This document shows, piece after piece, positions 7,934-17,228 of a stretch of DNA of 64,000 nucleotides. Location: NCBI RefSeq assembly GCF_025141935.1, contig NZ_CP081120.1, positions 2,480,001-2,544,000 on the forward strand, written 5' to 3'. Position numbers and translations under genes: made by a program. This stretch comes from Sulfitobacter sp. S190 (lineage in GTDB: Bacteria; Pseudomonadota; Alphaproteobacteria; Rhodobacterales; Rhodobacteraceae). Every line of letters starts with the position of its first letter. Positions within the stretch are counted from its first letter, which is position 1. Under the pieces are notes generated by a model. It was given only the letters and a program-made list of their open reading frames with translations, was not told the DNA's origin and ran no database searches.

Positions 7934-7954
7934 ATTTCAAACTGACCCACTACC
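7934..7954 (-). repeat. Right terminal inverted repeat of the element
   Basis: 21 bp, a perfect inverted match to 4227-4247. Together with the left copy and the flanking 8-bp duplication it defines the mobile unit. Confidence 0.95.
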
Positions 7955-7962
7955 ATCGCCCG
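7955..7962. repeat. Target site duplication, right copy
   Basis: ATCGCCCG, identical to 4219-4226; on the minus strand it is part of the pepT codons for AGD in MAGD. Confidence 0.95.
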
Positions 7963-8779
7963 CCATGGTGTTGACATAGATGAACCCTTCGAGCCCTTCG
8001 GTCGTCTCCGGTGTCATTTTGGTGCGCGGCAAAAGCCCCACGATCTGTGACGCCAGATGGGTGGCGTTGACCAGCTTGTCCTTGGCCCAGCCGGGGTGGA
8101 TCGACACGCCCTGCACGGTAATCACGGCCTGATCGGCCGAAAAGGTTTCGAACTCGATCTCGCCGGGGCTGGCGCCGTCGAAGGTATAGGCAAAATCGCA
8201 GGCCATGTCGGCAGGCAGATCGGCGTGCACGCCGCGCCCGATTTCTTCGTCGGGGGTAAAGGCAAGCCGGATCGGCCCGTGCGCGATATCGGGGTTTTGC
8301 AACAGGTGCCGCGCGGCGGTCATGGCGATGGCGACGCCCGCCTTGTCGTCCCCGCCCAGCAGGGTCGTGCCGCTGGCGGTGATGATGTCGTGGCCCACAC
8401 AGCGGTCCAGATGCGGCGAGATGTCGGGCCCGAGCCGCAGGTCTGGCGCATCGGCAAAAGTGATGTCACCGCCGTTGTAGCCGCGGTGAACCACGGGTTT
8501 GACCCCGCTGGCGTGGAACTGCGGGGCGGTATCGACATGCGCGCACCAGCCCATCGTGGGGCCCGCCACCGTGCCCGGAACGGTGGCCAGCACGGTGCCG
8601 TAGGCCGTCAGCGTCACGTCCTGCGCGCCCATATCGGTCAGCTCTGTCACCAGCTGGCGGCTGAGATCGAGTTGGCAGGCGGTGCTGGGTTGGGTGCTGC
8701 TGGCCGGATCGCTTTGCGTGTCGATGGCGGAATAGCGGATCAGGCGGGTTTCCAGTTCCGGTTTGAAATCTGTGGACAC
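7955..8779 (-). pseudogene. pepT: pepT 5' fragment (N-terminal two thirds of peptidase T)
   Basis: The first 275 codons of peptidase T (M20 family), which removes the N-terminal residue from tripeptides in the cytosol. It starts MSTDFKPELETRLIRYSAID. Zinc-binding landmarks present are H81 (GWCAHVDTAP), D144 (LLGGDDKAGVA), E178-E179 (TPDEEIGRG) and D201 (TFDGASPGE). The frame enters the inserted element after MAGD and stops five codons later (GSGSV). The final zinc ligand and part of the catalytic domain are on the other fragment, so a product from this piece should be inactive. Its own start and upstream region appear intact. Confidence 0.93.
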
Positions 8780-9003
8780 GGGCGCGGACCTCTTGCTGTG
8801 GGGGGTGCGCCCACCCTGCGTGCCGCAGCGGCGCTGTCAATGCCCGATGCGCGGGCGACGGCCTTAGCGCGGGCCGCCGCGATGTCCACTGACTTTGAAG
8901 TGATGGTGCGGCTCCCACGCCGCTGTGATCCGGACGGCAGCGGCAGGCGTACCCCTGACGAACATGCAAAACGCATGTCGCACCAACCCGGAGGAAAACA
9001 CTT

Positions 9004-9519
9004 GTGACCAAACGTACATTCGCCGCAGCCGTCGTCGCTGCCACGCTGGGCTCGGCCACTGTCGCATCTGCGGCCAACATTGTAGAGATCGCATCCGCCG
9101 ACGAGCGGTTCTCGACGCTGGTGGCGGCAGTCTCGGCCGCGGGCCTTGCCGAAACGCTGCAGGGCGAAGGCCCGTTCACCGTGTTCGCGCCCGTCAACGA
9201 TGCCTTTGCCGCCCTGCCGGACGGCACGGTCGACACGTTGCTCAAGCCCGAGAACAAGGGCCAGCTGACCGATGTCCTGCTGTATCACGTCGATGACCGC
9301 AACCTGACCGCCGAGCAGATCCCCGGCGGGTCGAACTACTTCAAGCCGATCAACACCGCCGAGCGCCTGTGCATCACCAAGGGTGCGAATGGCGTGAGCA
9401 TTGCCGACGGCACGGGTGAGACGGCCAATGTGGTCATCGCCAACATCGAAGCCGACAACGGCGTAATCCATGTGATCGACAAGGTGCTGCTGCCCGGTAC
9501 GCGCCCTGCGTGCCACTGA
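9004..9519 (+). CDS. Secreted fasciclin (FAS1) domain protein
   Basis: A 171-residue protein with a GTG start, supported by GGAGG about 10 bases upstream. The signal peptide is MTKRTFAAAVVAATLGSATV, cut near ASA-AN. The rest is one FAS1 domain with both conserved boxes: H1 (GPFTVFAPVNDAFAALP) and H2 (NGVIHVIDKVLLP). Between them is the LLYHV core. FAS1 proteins are extracytoplasmic and adhesion-like; in bacteria the ligand is usually unknown. It is a stand-alone unit, with divergent pepT upstream and a strong terminator 14 bp after the stop. Confidence 0.93.
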   Translation: MTKRTFAAAVVAATLGSATVASAANIVEIASADERFSTLVAAVSAAGLAETLQGEGPFTVFAPVNDAFAALPDGTVDTLLKPENKGQLTDVLLYHVDDRNLTAEQIPGGSNYFKPINTAERLCITKGANGVSIADGTGETANVVIANIEADNGVIHVIDKVLLPGTRPACH

Positions 9520-9533
9520 TCGCACGCTGACGC

Positions 9534-9572
9534 GCGGCCCTGCCTGCCCAGACCGCAGGCAGGGCCGCTTTT
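9534..9572 (+). terminator. Rho-independent terminator of the fasciclin gene
   Basis: A perfect 14-bp stem (GCGGCCCTGCCTGC, 9534-9547; partner 9555-9568) with a 7-base loop, followed by TTTT. Confidence 0.92.
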
Positions 9573-11008
9573 CACAATTGCGCGGCGATCATCCGCGCGG
9601 CGGGGCCGTCCTGTGCCGCGGCCTGCGCGTCCTCTGCTTCCCACTGCGCGATCCAGTCGTCCCCGCCCAGCGCCGTGCGCATCGGGGCCAGCTCATCGGC
9701 AAAGCGGGTCCAGCGCCCCTGCCCGTCGGGCGTGATTTCGCGGCGCACCTGCACCACGGACGCGGTGCGGATCACCCCCCTGCGGTTTTGCGGGGCGAGG
9801 CAGGCCGGATCCCATGACAGCCCCGCATGCGCGACACAGGCGCGGATCTGCGCTTCGGGTTCGGTGACCAATGCGCTGTAGGATTGCCAGCGCAGCGCCG
9901 CGCCCAGTTTGCCGCGCAGGTCCCGCCCCGTGGCATAGACCGTGCGCGTCATATGCGCGATATCGGCAGGGGCCTTCGCATGCGGGTAGGCCCCCGCGAA
10001 AGGGGTGGCATAGTTTGACAGCCCCGTGTCGAGCGGATGGCGCGACATGAAGATGAACCGCGCCTGCGGCAGGATGCGGCGGGCAAAGCCGAGCCGGAAG
10101 ACATTGAGCGGTGTCTTGTCGACGAAAAACCGGTGATCGCCGATCGGTGCCTGCGCCGCGATGCGCGCACGGTACTGCGCACCGAGTGCGGCGGCCTGTG
10201 CGGGGTCCAGCGTGTCGACCCAGCTCCAGCCATCGTCCGATCCTTCGGTGCCTTGCCACATGGCGAACGTGCTCTCCAGCGCGGTGGATTCGCCCGCGGC
10301 GCAGACCTCCGCGTGACACGCCAGCACGCTTTCCATCAAGGTTGTGCCGGAGCGCGGCATCCCCACGACAAAGATCGGCACCGGCCCGTCCGGCGGTTCG
10401 GTCGCAGGCGCAAAGACGGGGCACTGCGCGATCTGGGCGGCCAAGCCGGCATCTAGGCCCGCGGTGTCATGGTGGCCCGCGCCCAGACGTTTCGATTTGC
10501 CATAAAGATAGAAAGCCGATCGGGGGCGGTTGGCCGCCTCTTCGATCTGGGCCAACGTGTTCAGCGCGGTGGCCCGCAGTGCCGCATCTGTGCTGCGGGA
10601 TTTTGACAGGCGGCGCAGGGTGTTGGCGCGGCGGCTGTCGCGGCCGAAGGGCTCGAGCCGGTAGAGCGCGGCGAGCGCGCGGATGTTCTTGGGATCGGCC
10701 TGCACCGCGGCCTCGAAAGCGGTTTTCGCACGACCGGTGTCGCCCACCGAGACCGCCATCGCGCCCAGCTTGGCCCAGGCGGCGGTGTCATTGCCCAGAT
10801 CCTGCGCCACGGCGGTGGCCAGTTTCAACGCTGTATCGGTATCGTGCAGCCCCCAGTAGCACCGCGCCATATCGTCAAGCAGCGCGGCACCCGGACCGGT
10901 CCGCTCGAACTGCGCCAGAATACGGGCGAGCGCGGGGCGCCATGCCCCCTGCGCCATCAGGCGGGTTATGGCGGGTCGGTGGGCAGCATAGGGATCATTG
11001 GCGGGCAT
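9572..11008 (-). CDS. TPR-repeat sulfotransferase family protein
   Basis: A 478-residue cytosolic protein. The N-terminal half has tetratricopeptide-like helices (for example LDDMARCYWGLHDTDTALKL and VSVGDTGRAKTAFEAAVQAD). The C-terminal half is a sulfotransferase domain with the PAPS 5'-phosphosulfate loop VVGMPRSGTTLMES and the later region FIFMSRHPLDTGLSNYATPF that binds the 3'-phosphate. The start at 11008 (MPANDPYAAHRPAITRL) has AGGAAAG in front; the open frame extends 19 codons further with no better start. The acceptor is unknown. It is convergent with the fasciclin gene and divergent from the AI-2E permease gene. Confidence 0.88.
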   Translation of the reverse strand: MPANDPYAAHRPAITRLMAQGAWRPALARILAQFERTGPGAALLDDMARCYWGLHDTDTALKLATAVAQDLGNDTAAWAKLGAMAVSVGDTGRAKTAFEAAVQADPKNIRALAALYRLEPFGRDSRRANTLRRLSKSRSTDAALRATALNTLAQIEEAANRPRSAFYLYGKSKRLGAGHHDTAGLDAGLAAQIAQCPVFAPATEPPDGPVPIFVVGMPRSGTTLMESVLACHAEVCAAGESTALESTFAMWQGTEGSDDGWSWVDTLDPAQAAALGAQYRARIAAQAPIGDHRFFVDKTPLNVFRLGFARRILPQARFIFMSRHPLDTGLSNYATPFAGAYPHAKAPADIAHMTRTVYATGRDLRGKLGAALRWQSYSALVTEPEAQIRACVAHAGLSWDPACLAPQNRRGVIRTASVVQVRREITPDGQGRWTRFADELAPMRTALGGDDWIAQWEAEDAQAAAQDGPAARMIAAQL

Positions 11009-11160
11009 GGGCTTTCCTCGGGCCGTGGCGGCACGGCCACAGGGGTACGCGATGAAGCTGAACAACTGTTAAACCGCCGAAAACTTTGCCCATGCGGGCC
11101 GCCCCCCTTGAAACCCGCGCCCCCATGCGCGATTTGTCAGGTGAAACCGAGGAGACAGAC

Positions 11161-12225
11161 ATGGCCCTGCCGATCCGAGACCAGCTGAAGTACTGGGGCG
11201 TTGCCGCGGCGCTGTTTCTGGTGGTGTTGTGGTTCATGGGCGATGTGCTGCTGCCCTTTGTGCTGGGCAGTGCGGTGGCCTATTTCCTCGATCCGGTGGC
11301 CGACCGTCTGGAGCGGTTGGGCCTGAGCCGGGTGGCGGCAACGGCGCTGATCACGGTTGTGGCGCTGGTCATGTTCGTCATCATGGCGCTGCTGGTGGTG
11401 CCGACGCTGGTGGCGCAGGCGGTTAACCTGTTCGAGATCGCCCCCGACCTGACGCGCCGGTTGTCGGCCTTTCTGACAGAGCGTTTCCCCTCCATTCTCG
11501 AGGATGGATCAACCCTGCGCAATTCGATCCAGTCGCTGGGCACGGTGGTACAGGAACGCGGCGGCCAGCTGCTGGAGACGGCGCTGAGTTCGGCGGCGGG
11601 TCTGTTGAACGTGATCATGCTGTTCGTGATCGTGCCGGTCGTGGCGGTGTACATGCTGCTCGATTGGGACCGGATGGTGGCGCAGCTGGACCAGCTTTTG
11701 CCGCGGGATCACGCGCCCACGATCCGCCGGCTGGCCCGTGACATCGATGCGACGCTTGCGTCGTTCATCCGCGGCATGGGCACCGTTTGTCTGATCCTTG
11801 GCACATATTACGCGATTGCCTTGATGCTGGTGGGGCTGCAATTCGGTCTGGTCGTGGGGTTCGTGGCCGGGCTGGTGACCTTCATTCCCTATCTGGGTGC
11901 GTTGATCGGCGGGGCGCTGGCCATCGGTCTGGCGCTGTTCCAGTTTTGGGGCGACTGGGTGTCCATCGCGCTGGTGGGCGGTATTTTCGTCATCGGTCAG
12001 GTGATCGAGGGCAACGTGCTGACGCCCAAGCTGGTGGGCAATTCGGTGGGCCTGCATCCTGTGTGGCTGATCCTTGCTCTGTCTGTTTTCGGGTCGCTGT
12101 TCGGCTTCGTGGGGATGCTGGTGGCGGTGCCGATGGCGGCGGCGCTTGGGGTTGTGGCCCGTTTCGGGGTCGAACAATACCAGCAAAGTCTGCTGTACCG
12201 CGGCACCGAGCAGAACAGGGACTGA
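11161..12225 (+). CDS. AI-2E/PerM family membrane permease
   Basis: A 354-residue polytopic inner-membrane protein of the AI-2E exporter (UPF0118/PerM) superfamily. The chosen ATG (MALPIRDQLKYWG) follows GAGGAG at good spacing. Hydrophobic segments include FLVVLWFMGDVLLPFVLG, VVALVMFVIMALLVVPTLV, LLNVIMLFVIVPVVAVYMLL and the C-terminal cluster ending LFGFVGMLVAVPMAAALGVV. The family hallmark FVAGLVTFIPYLGALIGGAL is present. Members export varied small molecules, so a role with AI-2 should not be assumed. hdaA begins 3 bp after the stop, which suggests an operon; this gene order is common in alphaproteobacteria. Confidence 0.9.
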   Translation: MALPIRDQLKYWGVAAALFLVVLWFMGDVLLPFVLGSAVAYFLDPVADRLERLGLSRVAATALITVVALVMFVIMALLVVPTLVAQAVNLFEIAPDLTRRLSAFLTERFPSILEDGSTLRNSIQSLGTVVQERGGQLLETALSSAAGLLNVIMLFVIVPVVAVYMLLDWDRMVAQLDQLLPRDHAPTIRRLARDIDATLASFIRGMGTVCLILGTYYAIALMLVGLQFGLVVGFVAGLVTFIPYLGALIGGALAIGLALFQFWGDWVSIALVGGIFVIGQVIEGNVLTPKLVGNSVGLHPVWLILALSVFGSLFGFVGMLVAVPMAAALGVVARFGVEQYQQSLLYRGTEQNRD

Positions 12226-12228
12226 CAC

Positions 12229-12912
12229 ATGGCAACGCAGCTCGGACTGGCCCTGCCCGCCCGCACCGCGCGCGGGCGTGACGATTTTCTGGTGGCTCCC
12301 AACAACGCGATGGCCGTGGCGCTGATCGAGAACTGGCGCAACTGGGCGGGCGCGAAAATGGTGCTGAGTGGCCCGTCGGGCGCGGGCAAGACTCATCTGG
12401 TGCACGTCTGGGCGCAGGCGGCGGGCGCGCGGATCGTAAACGCGGCCGATCTGCACAGCGACACCGTGCCGGAGCTGGCGCAATCGTCGATCGCGGTGGA
12501 GGACGTGGACCGGATTGCCGGACACCTTGAGGCGGAAACCGCGCTGTTCCATCTGCACAACATGGTGCTGGCCGAGGGCCATTCGCTGCTGCTGACCGGA
12601 ACGCCGCCGGCCGCGCATTGGGGTCTTGCGCTGCCCGATCTGGCGAGCCGGATGCAGGGAGCGACCGAAGCGACGATCGACGCGCCCGATGACGCGCTGC
12701 TGTCGGCGGTGCTGGTGAAACTGCTGGCCGACCGGCAACTTGTCCCGCGCCCCGATGTGATCCCCTATCTGCTCAAACGGATGGACCGGTCGTTTGCCGC
12801 CGCACGCGATGTGGTGGCCGCACTGGACGCAGAAAGCCTCGCGCGCCAGCGGCCGGTAACACGCGCATTGGCAGCGCAAGTACTGGACAAACTCAACCCC
12901 CACGGGTCATAA
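12229..12912 (+). CDS. hdaA: HdaA, DnaA-related regulatory inactivation protein
   Basis: A 227-residue AAA+ protein homologous to the ATPase domain of DnaA. With the DNA-loaded beta clamp it stimulates ATP hydrolysis by DnaA and so limits re-initiation. Near the N-terminus QLGLAL (residues 4-9) matches the clamp-binding hexapeptide of Hda. Walker A is GPSGAGKTH (48-56), and the degenerate Walker B region reads [10 protein letters not shown]. It lacks the DnaA DNA-binding domain IV. It directly follows the permease gene and precedes ppk by 61 bp, the order also known in Caulobacter. Confidence 0.92.
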   Translation: MATQLGLALPARTARGRDDFLVAPNNAMAVALIENWRNWAGAKMVLSGPSGAGKTHLVHVWAQAAGARIVNAADLHSDTVPELAQSSIAVEDVDRIAGHLEAETALFHLHNMVLAEGHSLLLTGTPPAAHWGLALPDLASRMQGATEATIDAPDDALLSAVLVKLLADRQLVPRPDVIPYLLKRMDRSFAAARDVVAALDAESLARQRPVTRALAAQVLDKLNPHGS

Positions 12913-12973
12913 ACGATGCTCAGCGCGCGGCGGTTATCGCCGCGTCGTCAAACCCTTGGGTCAGAACAGAGCA

Positions 12974-15148
12974 ATGACAGATACCAACTTTCTCGAGGCG
13001 CCGTTTGATCCGCCGGTGGAGCTGCCGGAGCTGGATCTGACGGGACCGGGGCGGTTTTTCAACCGCGAGCTCAGCTGGCTGGGCTTCAACTGGCGGGTGC
13101 TGGAGGAGGCCGAGAACGCGCGGGTGCCGCTGCTGGAACGGCTGCGGTTCCTGTCGATTTCGGCCAACAACCTCGACGAATTCTATACCGTGCGTGTGGC
13201 CGGACTGAGAGAGTTGGCGCAGGCGGGCAACACGACCCCCGCCGCGGACGGGCTGACCCCGGCGGAACAGCTTGTCCTGATCAATGAAAATGCGCGGTCC
13301 CTGATGATGACCCAGCAGCGGGTGCTGGTGGATTTGCTCAAACAGATGGACGCCCAGAACATCATGCTCGAAGGGCCGGACGATCTGGATGAGGACGACC
13401 TACGCGCGCTGGATCACGTTTTCCTTAATCAGGTTTTCGCGGTTCTGTCGCCGCTGGCGATCGATCCCGCGCATCCTTTTCCGTTCATCCCGAACACCGG
13501 ATTCGCGCTTGCCGTGCAGCTTGAGCGGACCAGCGACAAGCGCCCCTTGCAGGCGTTGCTGCCGATCCCCGCGCAGATTGACCGCTTTGTGCGGCTGCCC
13601 GCGCCGGAGGGGTGCAAACGCTTTTTGCCGCTCGAAGACCTGCTGGCGCTGAAAATCCCCGATCTGTTTCCCGGCTACAGGCTGAAGGCGCATTTCGAAT
13701 TCCGCGTGCTGCGCGACAGCGATCTGGAGGTCGAGGACGAGGCCGAGGATCTGGTGCGCGAATTCGAGGTTGCGCTCAAACGCCGCCGCCGCGGCGAGGT
13801 CGTGCGCATGACCCATTCGGCGGGCGCGCCGGCCAAGCTCAAGAATCTGATCATGCGCGAACTGGACGTCAAGCCGCAGGACGTGATCGAGATCGACGGC
13901 ATGATCGGCATCGACAGCCTGTCGGAACTGGTCACCGGGGACCGGCCCGATCTGCTGTGGCCCAGTTTCACACCGCGCATCCCCGAACGGGTGACCGACC
14001 ACGAAGGCGACATGCTGGTGGCGATCCGTCAAAAGGACATGCTGCTGCACCACCCCTACGAGACCTTCGACATGGTGGTGCGGTTCCTGCAGCAGGCCGC
14101 GCGTGACCCGCAGGTGGTCGCCATCAAGCAGACGCTTTACCGCACCTCGCGCGACAGCCCGATTGTCGAGGCGCTGTGCGAGGCGGCGGAGGGGGGCAAA
14201 TCGGTCACCGCGCTGGTCGAGCTGAAGGCCCGTTTCGACGAGGCCGCCAACATCCGCCAGTCGCGGCGGCTGGAACGGGCGGGCGCGCATGTGGTGTACG
14301 GGTTCATCGACCTCAAGACACATGCCAAGATTTCGACCGTGGTGCGCCGCGAGGGCGACCAGCTGGTCACCTATACCCATTACGGCACGGGCAATTACCA
14401 CCCCATCACGGCGCGGGTTTATACCGATCTGTCGCTGTTTACCTGCGATCCGAAGCTGGGCCGTGATGCGACGAAGGTGTTCAACTACCTGTCGGGATAC
14501 GCCAAGCCTGAAAAGCTCGATAACCTTGCCATTTCACCGCATACGCTCAAGCCGCAACTGCTGGCCATGATTGCCGCGGAGGCCGAGCACGCGCGCAAGG
14601 GCAAACCGGCGGAGATATGGGCGAAGATGAACAGCCTTGTCGACAGCGAGGTCATCGACGCGCTTTATGCGGCGAGCGCGGCGGGCGTGAAGATATCGCT
14701 GGTGATCCGCGGCATCTGCGGGCTGCGCCCAGGGGTGAAGGGGCTGTCGGAGAACATCCGCGTGAAATCCATCGTCGGGCGTTTTCTGGAGCACAGCCGC
14801 ATCGTGTGTTTCGGCAATGGCCACGGCTTGCCGCACAAGAAGGCCCGCGTGTTCATGTCCTCGGCCGACTGGATGGGCCGCAACCTGAACCGGCGCGTGG
14901 AGACGATGGTCGAGATCCAGAATGCGACCGTGCAGGCCCAGATCACCAGCCAGATCATGGCGGCAAATCTGGCCGATGTCGCCCAGAGCTGGGTCATGGC
15001 GGCGGACGGATCATTCACGCGCCCCCCGGTGCCCGAGGGCAAGTTCGCGTTCAATTGTCACCGGTTTTTCATGGAGAACCCGTCGCTGTCGGGCCGCGGC
15101 ACGGCGGGGGCGTCGGATGTGCCGACGTTGACGCACGGTGAAGACTAG
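12974..15148 (+). CDS. ppk: Polyphosphate kinase 1
   Basis: A 724-residue PPK1 that reversibly makes polyphosphate from ATP. The N-domain opens with [19 protein letters not shown]. The two phospholipase-D-like C-terminal domains carry the catalytic histidines, H450 in [13 protein letters not shown] (the phosphorylated His) and H607 in [34 protein letters not shown] is also diagnostic. The ATG start [10 protein letters not shown] is preferred to an in-frame TTG six codons earlier. ppx follows 109 bp downstream, so synthesis and degradation of polyphosphate are encoded together. Confidence 0.97.
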   Translation: MTDTNFLEAPFDPPVELPELDLTGPGRFFNRELSWLGFNWRVLEEAENARVPLLERLRFLSISANNLDEFYTVRVAGLRELAQAGNTTPAADGLTPAEQLVLINENARSLMMTQQRVLVDLLKQMDAQNIMLEGPDDLDEDDLRALDHVFLNQVFAVLSPLAIDPAHPFPFIPNTGFALAVQLERTSDKRPLQALLPIPAQIDRFVRLPAPEGCKRFLPLEDLLALKIPDLFPGYRLKAHFEFRVLRDSDLEVEDEAEDLVREFEVALKRRRRGEVVRMTHSAGAPAKLKNLIMRELDVKPQDVIEIDGMIGIDSLSELVTGDRPDLLWPSFTPRIPERVTDHEGDMLVAIRQKDMLLHHPYETFDMVVRFLQQAARDPQVVAIKQTLYRTSRDSPIVEALCEAAEGGKSVTALVELKARFDEAANIRQSRRLERAGAHVVYGFIDLKTHAKISTVVRREGDQLVTYTHYGTGNYHPITARVYTDLSLFTCDPKLGRDATKVFNYLSGYAKPEKLDNLAISPHTLKPQLLAMIAAEAEHARKGKPAEIWAKMNSLVDSEVIDALYAASAAGVKISLVIRGICGLRPGVKGLSENIRVKSIVGRFLEHSRIVCFGNGHGLPHKKARVFMSSADWMGRNLNRRVETMVEIQNATVQAQITSQIMAANLADVAQSWVMAADGSFTRPPVPEGKFAFNCHRFFMENPSLSGRGTAGASDVPTLTHGED

Positions 15149-15257
15149 CGCCGCGCGCGTCATCCCGCTAGATCCGCCACCGCGCTGCATCTCTTGACCC
15201 GCAGGCGTCACTGGGTCACGGTGCCGCCAATCGTGGCCTTTGCCTGCCGGAGTGTTC

Positions 15258-16823
15258 ATGCCCTCACGATCGTTATCCTCGCAAGTTCCCGAAACCGGCG
15301 TTGCCGATCTGGGGCTGTTTGGCAAACCGCTGTTCGAAGATCCGTCCGCACGCGCCCTGCGGCGGGTGGGCGTGGTCGATGTCGGCTCGAACTCGGTCCG
15401 GATGGTTGTGTTTGACGGCGCGGCGCGGTCGCCTGCGTATTTCTACAACGAAAAGATCATGTGCGCGTTGGGTGCGGGCATGGCCGAGACGGGCCATCTG
15501 TCGCCCGAAGGCCGCGTGCGGGCGCTGTCGGCGATGCGCCGGTTCAACAAACTGGCCGAGGGCATGGGTCTGTCGGAGCTGACGGTGGTGGCCACGGCGG
15601 CGGTGCGCGATGCAACGGACGGGCGCGAGTTCTGCGAGGAGGTCCGCCGCGAGACGGGCCTGCGCATCTGGGTGATCGACGGCGAGGAAGAGGCGCGACT
15701 GTCGGCACAGGGCGTTTTGCTGGGCTGGCCCGGCGCCTATGGGCTGGTGTGCGATATCGGCGGGTCGTCGATGGAGCTGGCCGAGATTTCGGGCGGCCGC
15801 GTGGGCCGCCGTGTGACGTCCAATCTGGGTCCGCTGAAAATGCGCGATCTGAAGGGCGGCGCCAAGGCCCGCAACGCCCAGATCAAGAAAACCATGCACG
15901 GTCTGGCCGACAAGATGGGCGCCCAGCGCGACCGCTTGTTTCTGGTTGGCGGCAGTTGGCGGGCGATTGCGCGCATCGACATGGTGCGGCGCGGCTATCC
16001 GTTGATGGTGCTGCACGAATACCGCATGACGCGGCAATCGGTGCGCGACACCATCGCCTTCATCAAGGCCACGGATGCGGACGAGCTGCGGGCCGCCGCC
16101 GGCGTGTCGAGCGGGCGGATGAGCCTTGTGCCCTACGCGATGGAAGTGCTGAGCCGGTTGGTCAAGACGTTCAAGCCCAAGGACATCGCCGTGTCGAGCT
16201 ACGGCATCCGCGAGGGGATGCTCTATGAACAAATGCCGCAACGCCTGCGCGACCGCGATCCGCTGATCGAAGCGTGCCGGTTTGCCGAGGCCAAGGACGC
16301 GCGCACCCCCGGTTTCGGACGTACGCTCTATAACTTCATTCTGCCGCTCTACAAATCGGCACCCGGGCCGCGCAAGCGTCTGGTCAAGGCCGCCTGCCTG
16401 CTGCACGACGTCAGCTGGCGCGCGCACCCCGATTACCGCGCCGAAGTCTGTTTCGACAATGCCACCCGCGCCAATCTGGGCGGTCTGAAACACGCCGAAC
16501 GCATCTATCTGGGGCTGGCGCTGATGCACCGCTATTCCAACAAGCGCGAGAACGCACGGTTTGACGATCTGTTCGATATGGTCGACGACCAGACCCGCGC
16601 CGAGGCCGAAATACTGGGCAAGGCCATGCGATTTGGCGCGATGCTATGGATGGACAAGATGGGAGAGCTGGGCGAAATGCGCTGGTATCCCAAGAAAAAG
16701 CTGCTTGAGTTGCGGGTTTCTGCCGACATGGTGCCGCTGTTTGGCGAAGTGGCCGAGGCGCGGTTCAAATCGCTCGCCGCATCGCTGGATGCGGAGGCAA
16801 AGGTCAAGACCGCACGGCGCTAA
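15258..16823 (+). CDS. ppx: Ppx/GppA-family exopolyphosphatase
   Basis: A 521-residue cytosolic phosphatase of the ASKHA fold, releasing phosphate from polyphosphate ends or acting on pppGpp. Phosphate loop 1 is VGVVDVGSNSVRMVVFDG and loop 2 is LVCDIGGSSMELAEI. A C-terminal HD-like helical domain follows (ACLLHDVSWRAHPDYRAE). The start MPSRSLSSQVPETG has GGAG 6 bases upstream. The last 4 bases overlap the stop of the convergent next gene. Confidence 0.94.
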   Translation: MPSRSLSSQVPETGVADLGLFGKPLFEDPSARALRRVGVVDVGSNSVRMVVFDGAARSPAYFYNEKIMCALGAGMAETGHLSPEGRVRALSAMRRFNKLAEGMGLSELTVVATAAVRDATDGREFCEEVRRETGLRIWVIDGEEEARLSAQGVLLGWPGAYGLVCDIGGSSMELAEISGGRVGRRVTSNLGPLKMRDLKGGAKARNAQIKKTMHGLADKMGAQRDRLFLVGGSWRAIARIDMVRRGYPLMVLHEYRMTRQSVRDTIAFIKATDADELRAAAGVSSGRMSLVPYAMEVLSRLVKTFKPKDIAVSSYGIREGMLYEQMPQRLRDRDPLIEACRFAEAKDARTPGFGRTLYNFILPLYKSAPGPRKRLVKAACLLHDVSWRAHPDYRAEVCFDNATRANLGGLKHAERIYLGLALMHRYSNKRENARFDDLFDMVDDQTRAEAEILGKAMRFGAMLWMDKMGELGEMRWYPKKKLLELRVSADMVPLFGEVAEARFKSLAASLDAEAKVKTARR

Positions 16824-17191
16824 AGCTCGATCTGCGGGCCGTCCGGCAGGGGCGGCAGCGGCTCGGGGTCGGGCAGCGGTGCGTCGGGCTTGCGGCGGAT
16901 GATGATATCCCCGTTCGGCAGAACCTCGGGCGCCTCGTAAACGCTCCAGTCCTCGACATCGGCCATCACGGATTTCAGTTTGGGGCCCATTTCACGCAGG
17001 AAGTCCTGCACCGCGGGGCCCATATCTTCGAGCAGGGTCGCCATTTCGTCCATCGCGGGCGCCGTTTCTTCCAGCAAGCCTTCGAGAAACATCTGCGCGC
17101 CCCGCTCCATCAACGAGGGCGGATCGGCGGTATCCTGTGCGGCCAGCGGAGTTGCGACCAGCAGCGCGAGGGCGAAAGCGGCGTGTCTCAT
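16820..17191 (-). CDS. Small secreted protein, unknown function
   Basis: 123 residues with a signal peptide MRHAAFALALLVATPLAAQ. An amphipathic helical region follows (MERGAQMFLEGLLEETAP and MATLLEDMGPAVQDFLREMG), then a Pro-rich tail (DAPLPDPEPLPPLPDGP). The IIIRRKPD segment is followed by low-complexity sequence. Similar short periplasmic proteins occur across the Roseobacter group, sometimes under misleading names. I cannot assign a function. It lies 37 bp downstream of the EEP nuclease gene on the same strand and converges on ppx. Confidence 0.72.
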   Translation of the reverse strand: MRHAAFALALLVATPLAAQDTADPPSLMERGAQMFLEGLLEETAPAMDEMATLLEDMGPAVQDFLREMGPKLKSVMADVEDWSVYEAPEVLPNGDIIIRRKPDAPLPDPEPLPPLPDGPQIEL

Positions 17192-17228
17192 ACCGGTCAA
17201 TATAGTCCCGTTGCCCGGCAAACCCAAA

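Larger units (their letters stand above)
4227..7954. mobile_element. IS1-family-like insertion element with four passenger genes, inserted in pepT
   Basis: A 3728-bp element bounded by perfect 21-bp inverted repeats (4227-4247 and 7934-7954; outer bases GGTAGTGGGTC). It is flanked by the 8-bp direct repeat ATCGCCCG (4219-4226 and 7955-7962), a size typical of IS1-family target duplications. It holds a minus-strand DDE transposase, three plus-strand genes (HigA-like/ImmA-IrrE fusion, unknown 160-aa protein, Abi-like HEPN protein) and one minus-strand 72-aa gene. Cargo bases are clearly AT-richer than the host. A 16-bp internal copy of the repeat's inner part sits at 5149-5164. The ends and target copies are intact, so the insertion looks recent. 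An ordinary IS1-type element would be about 0.9 kb. Confidence 0.93.
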
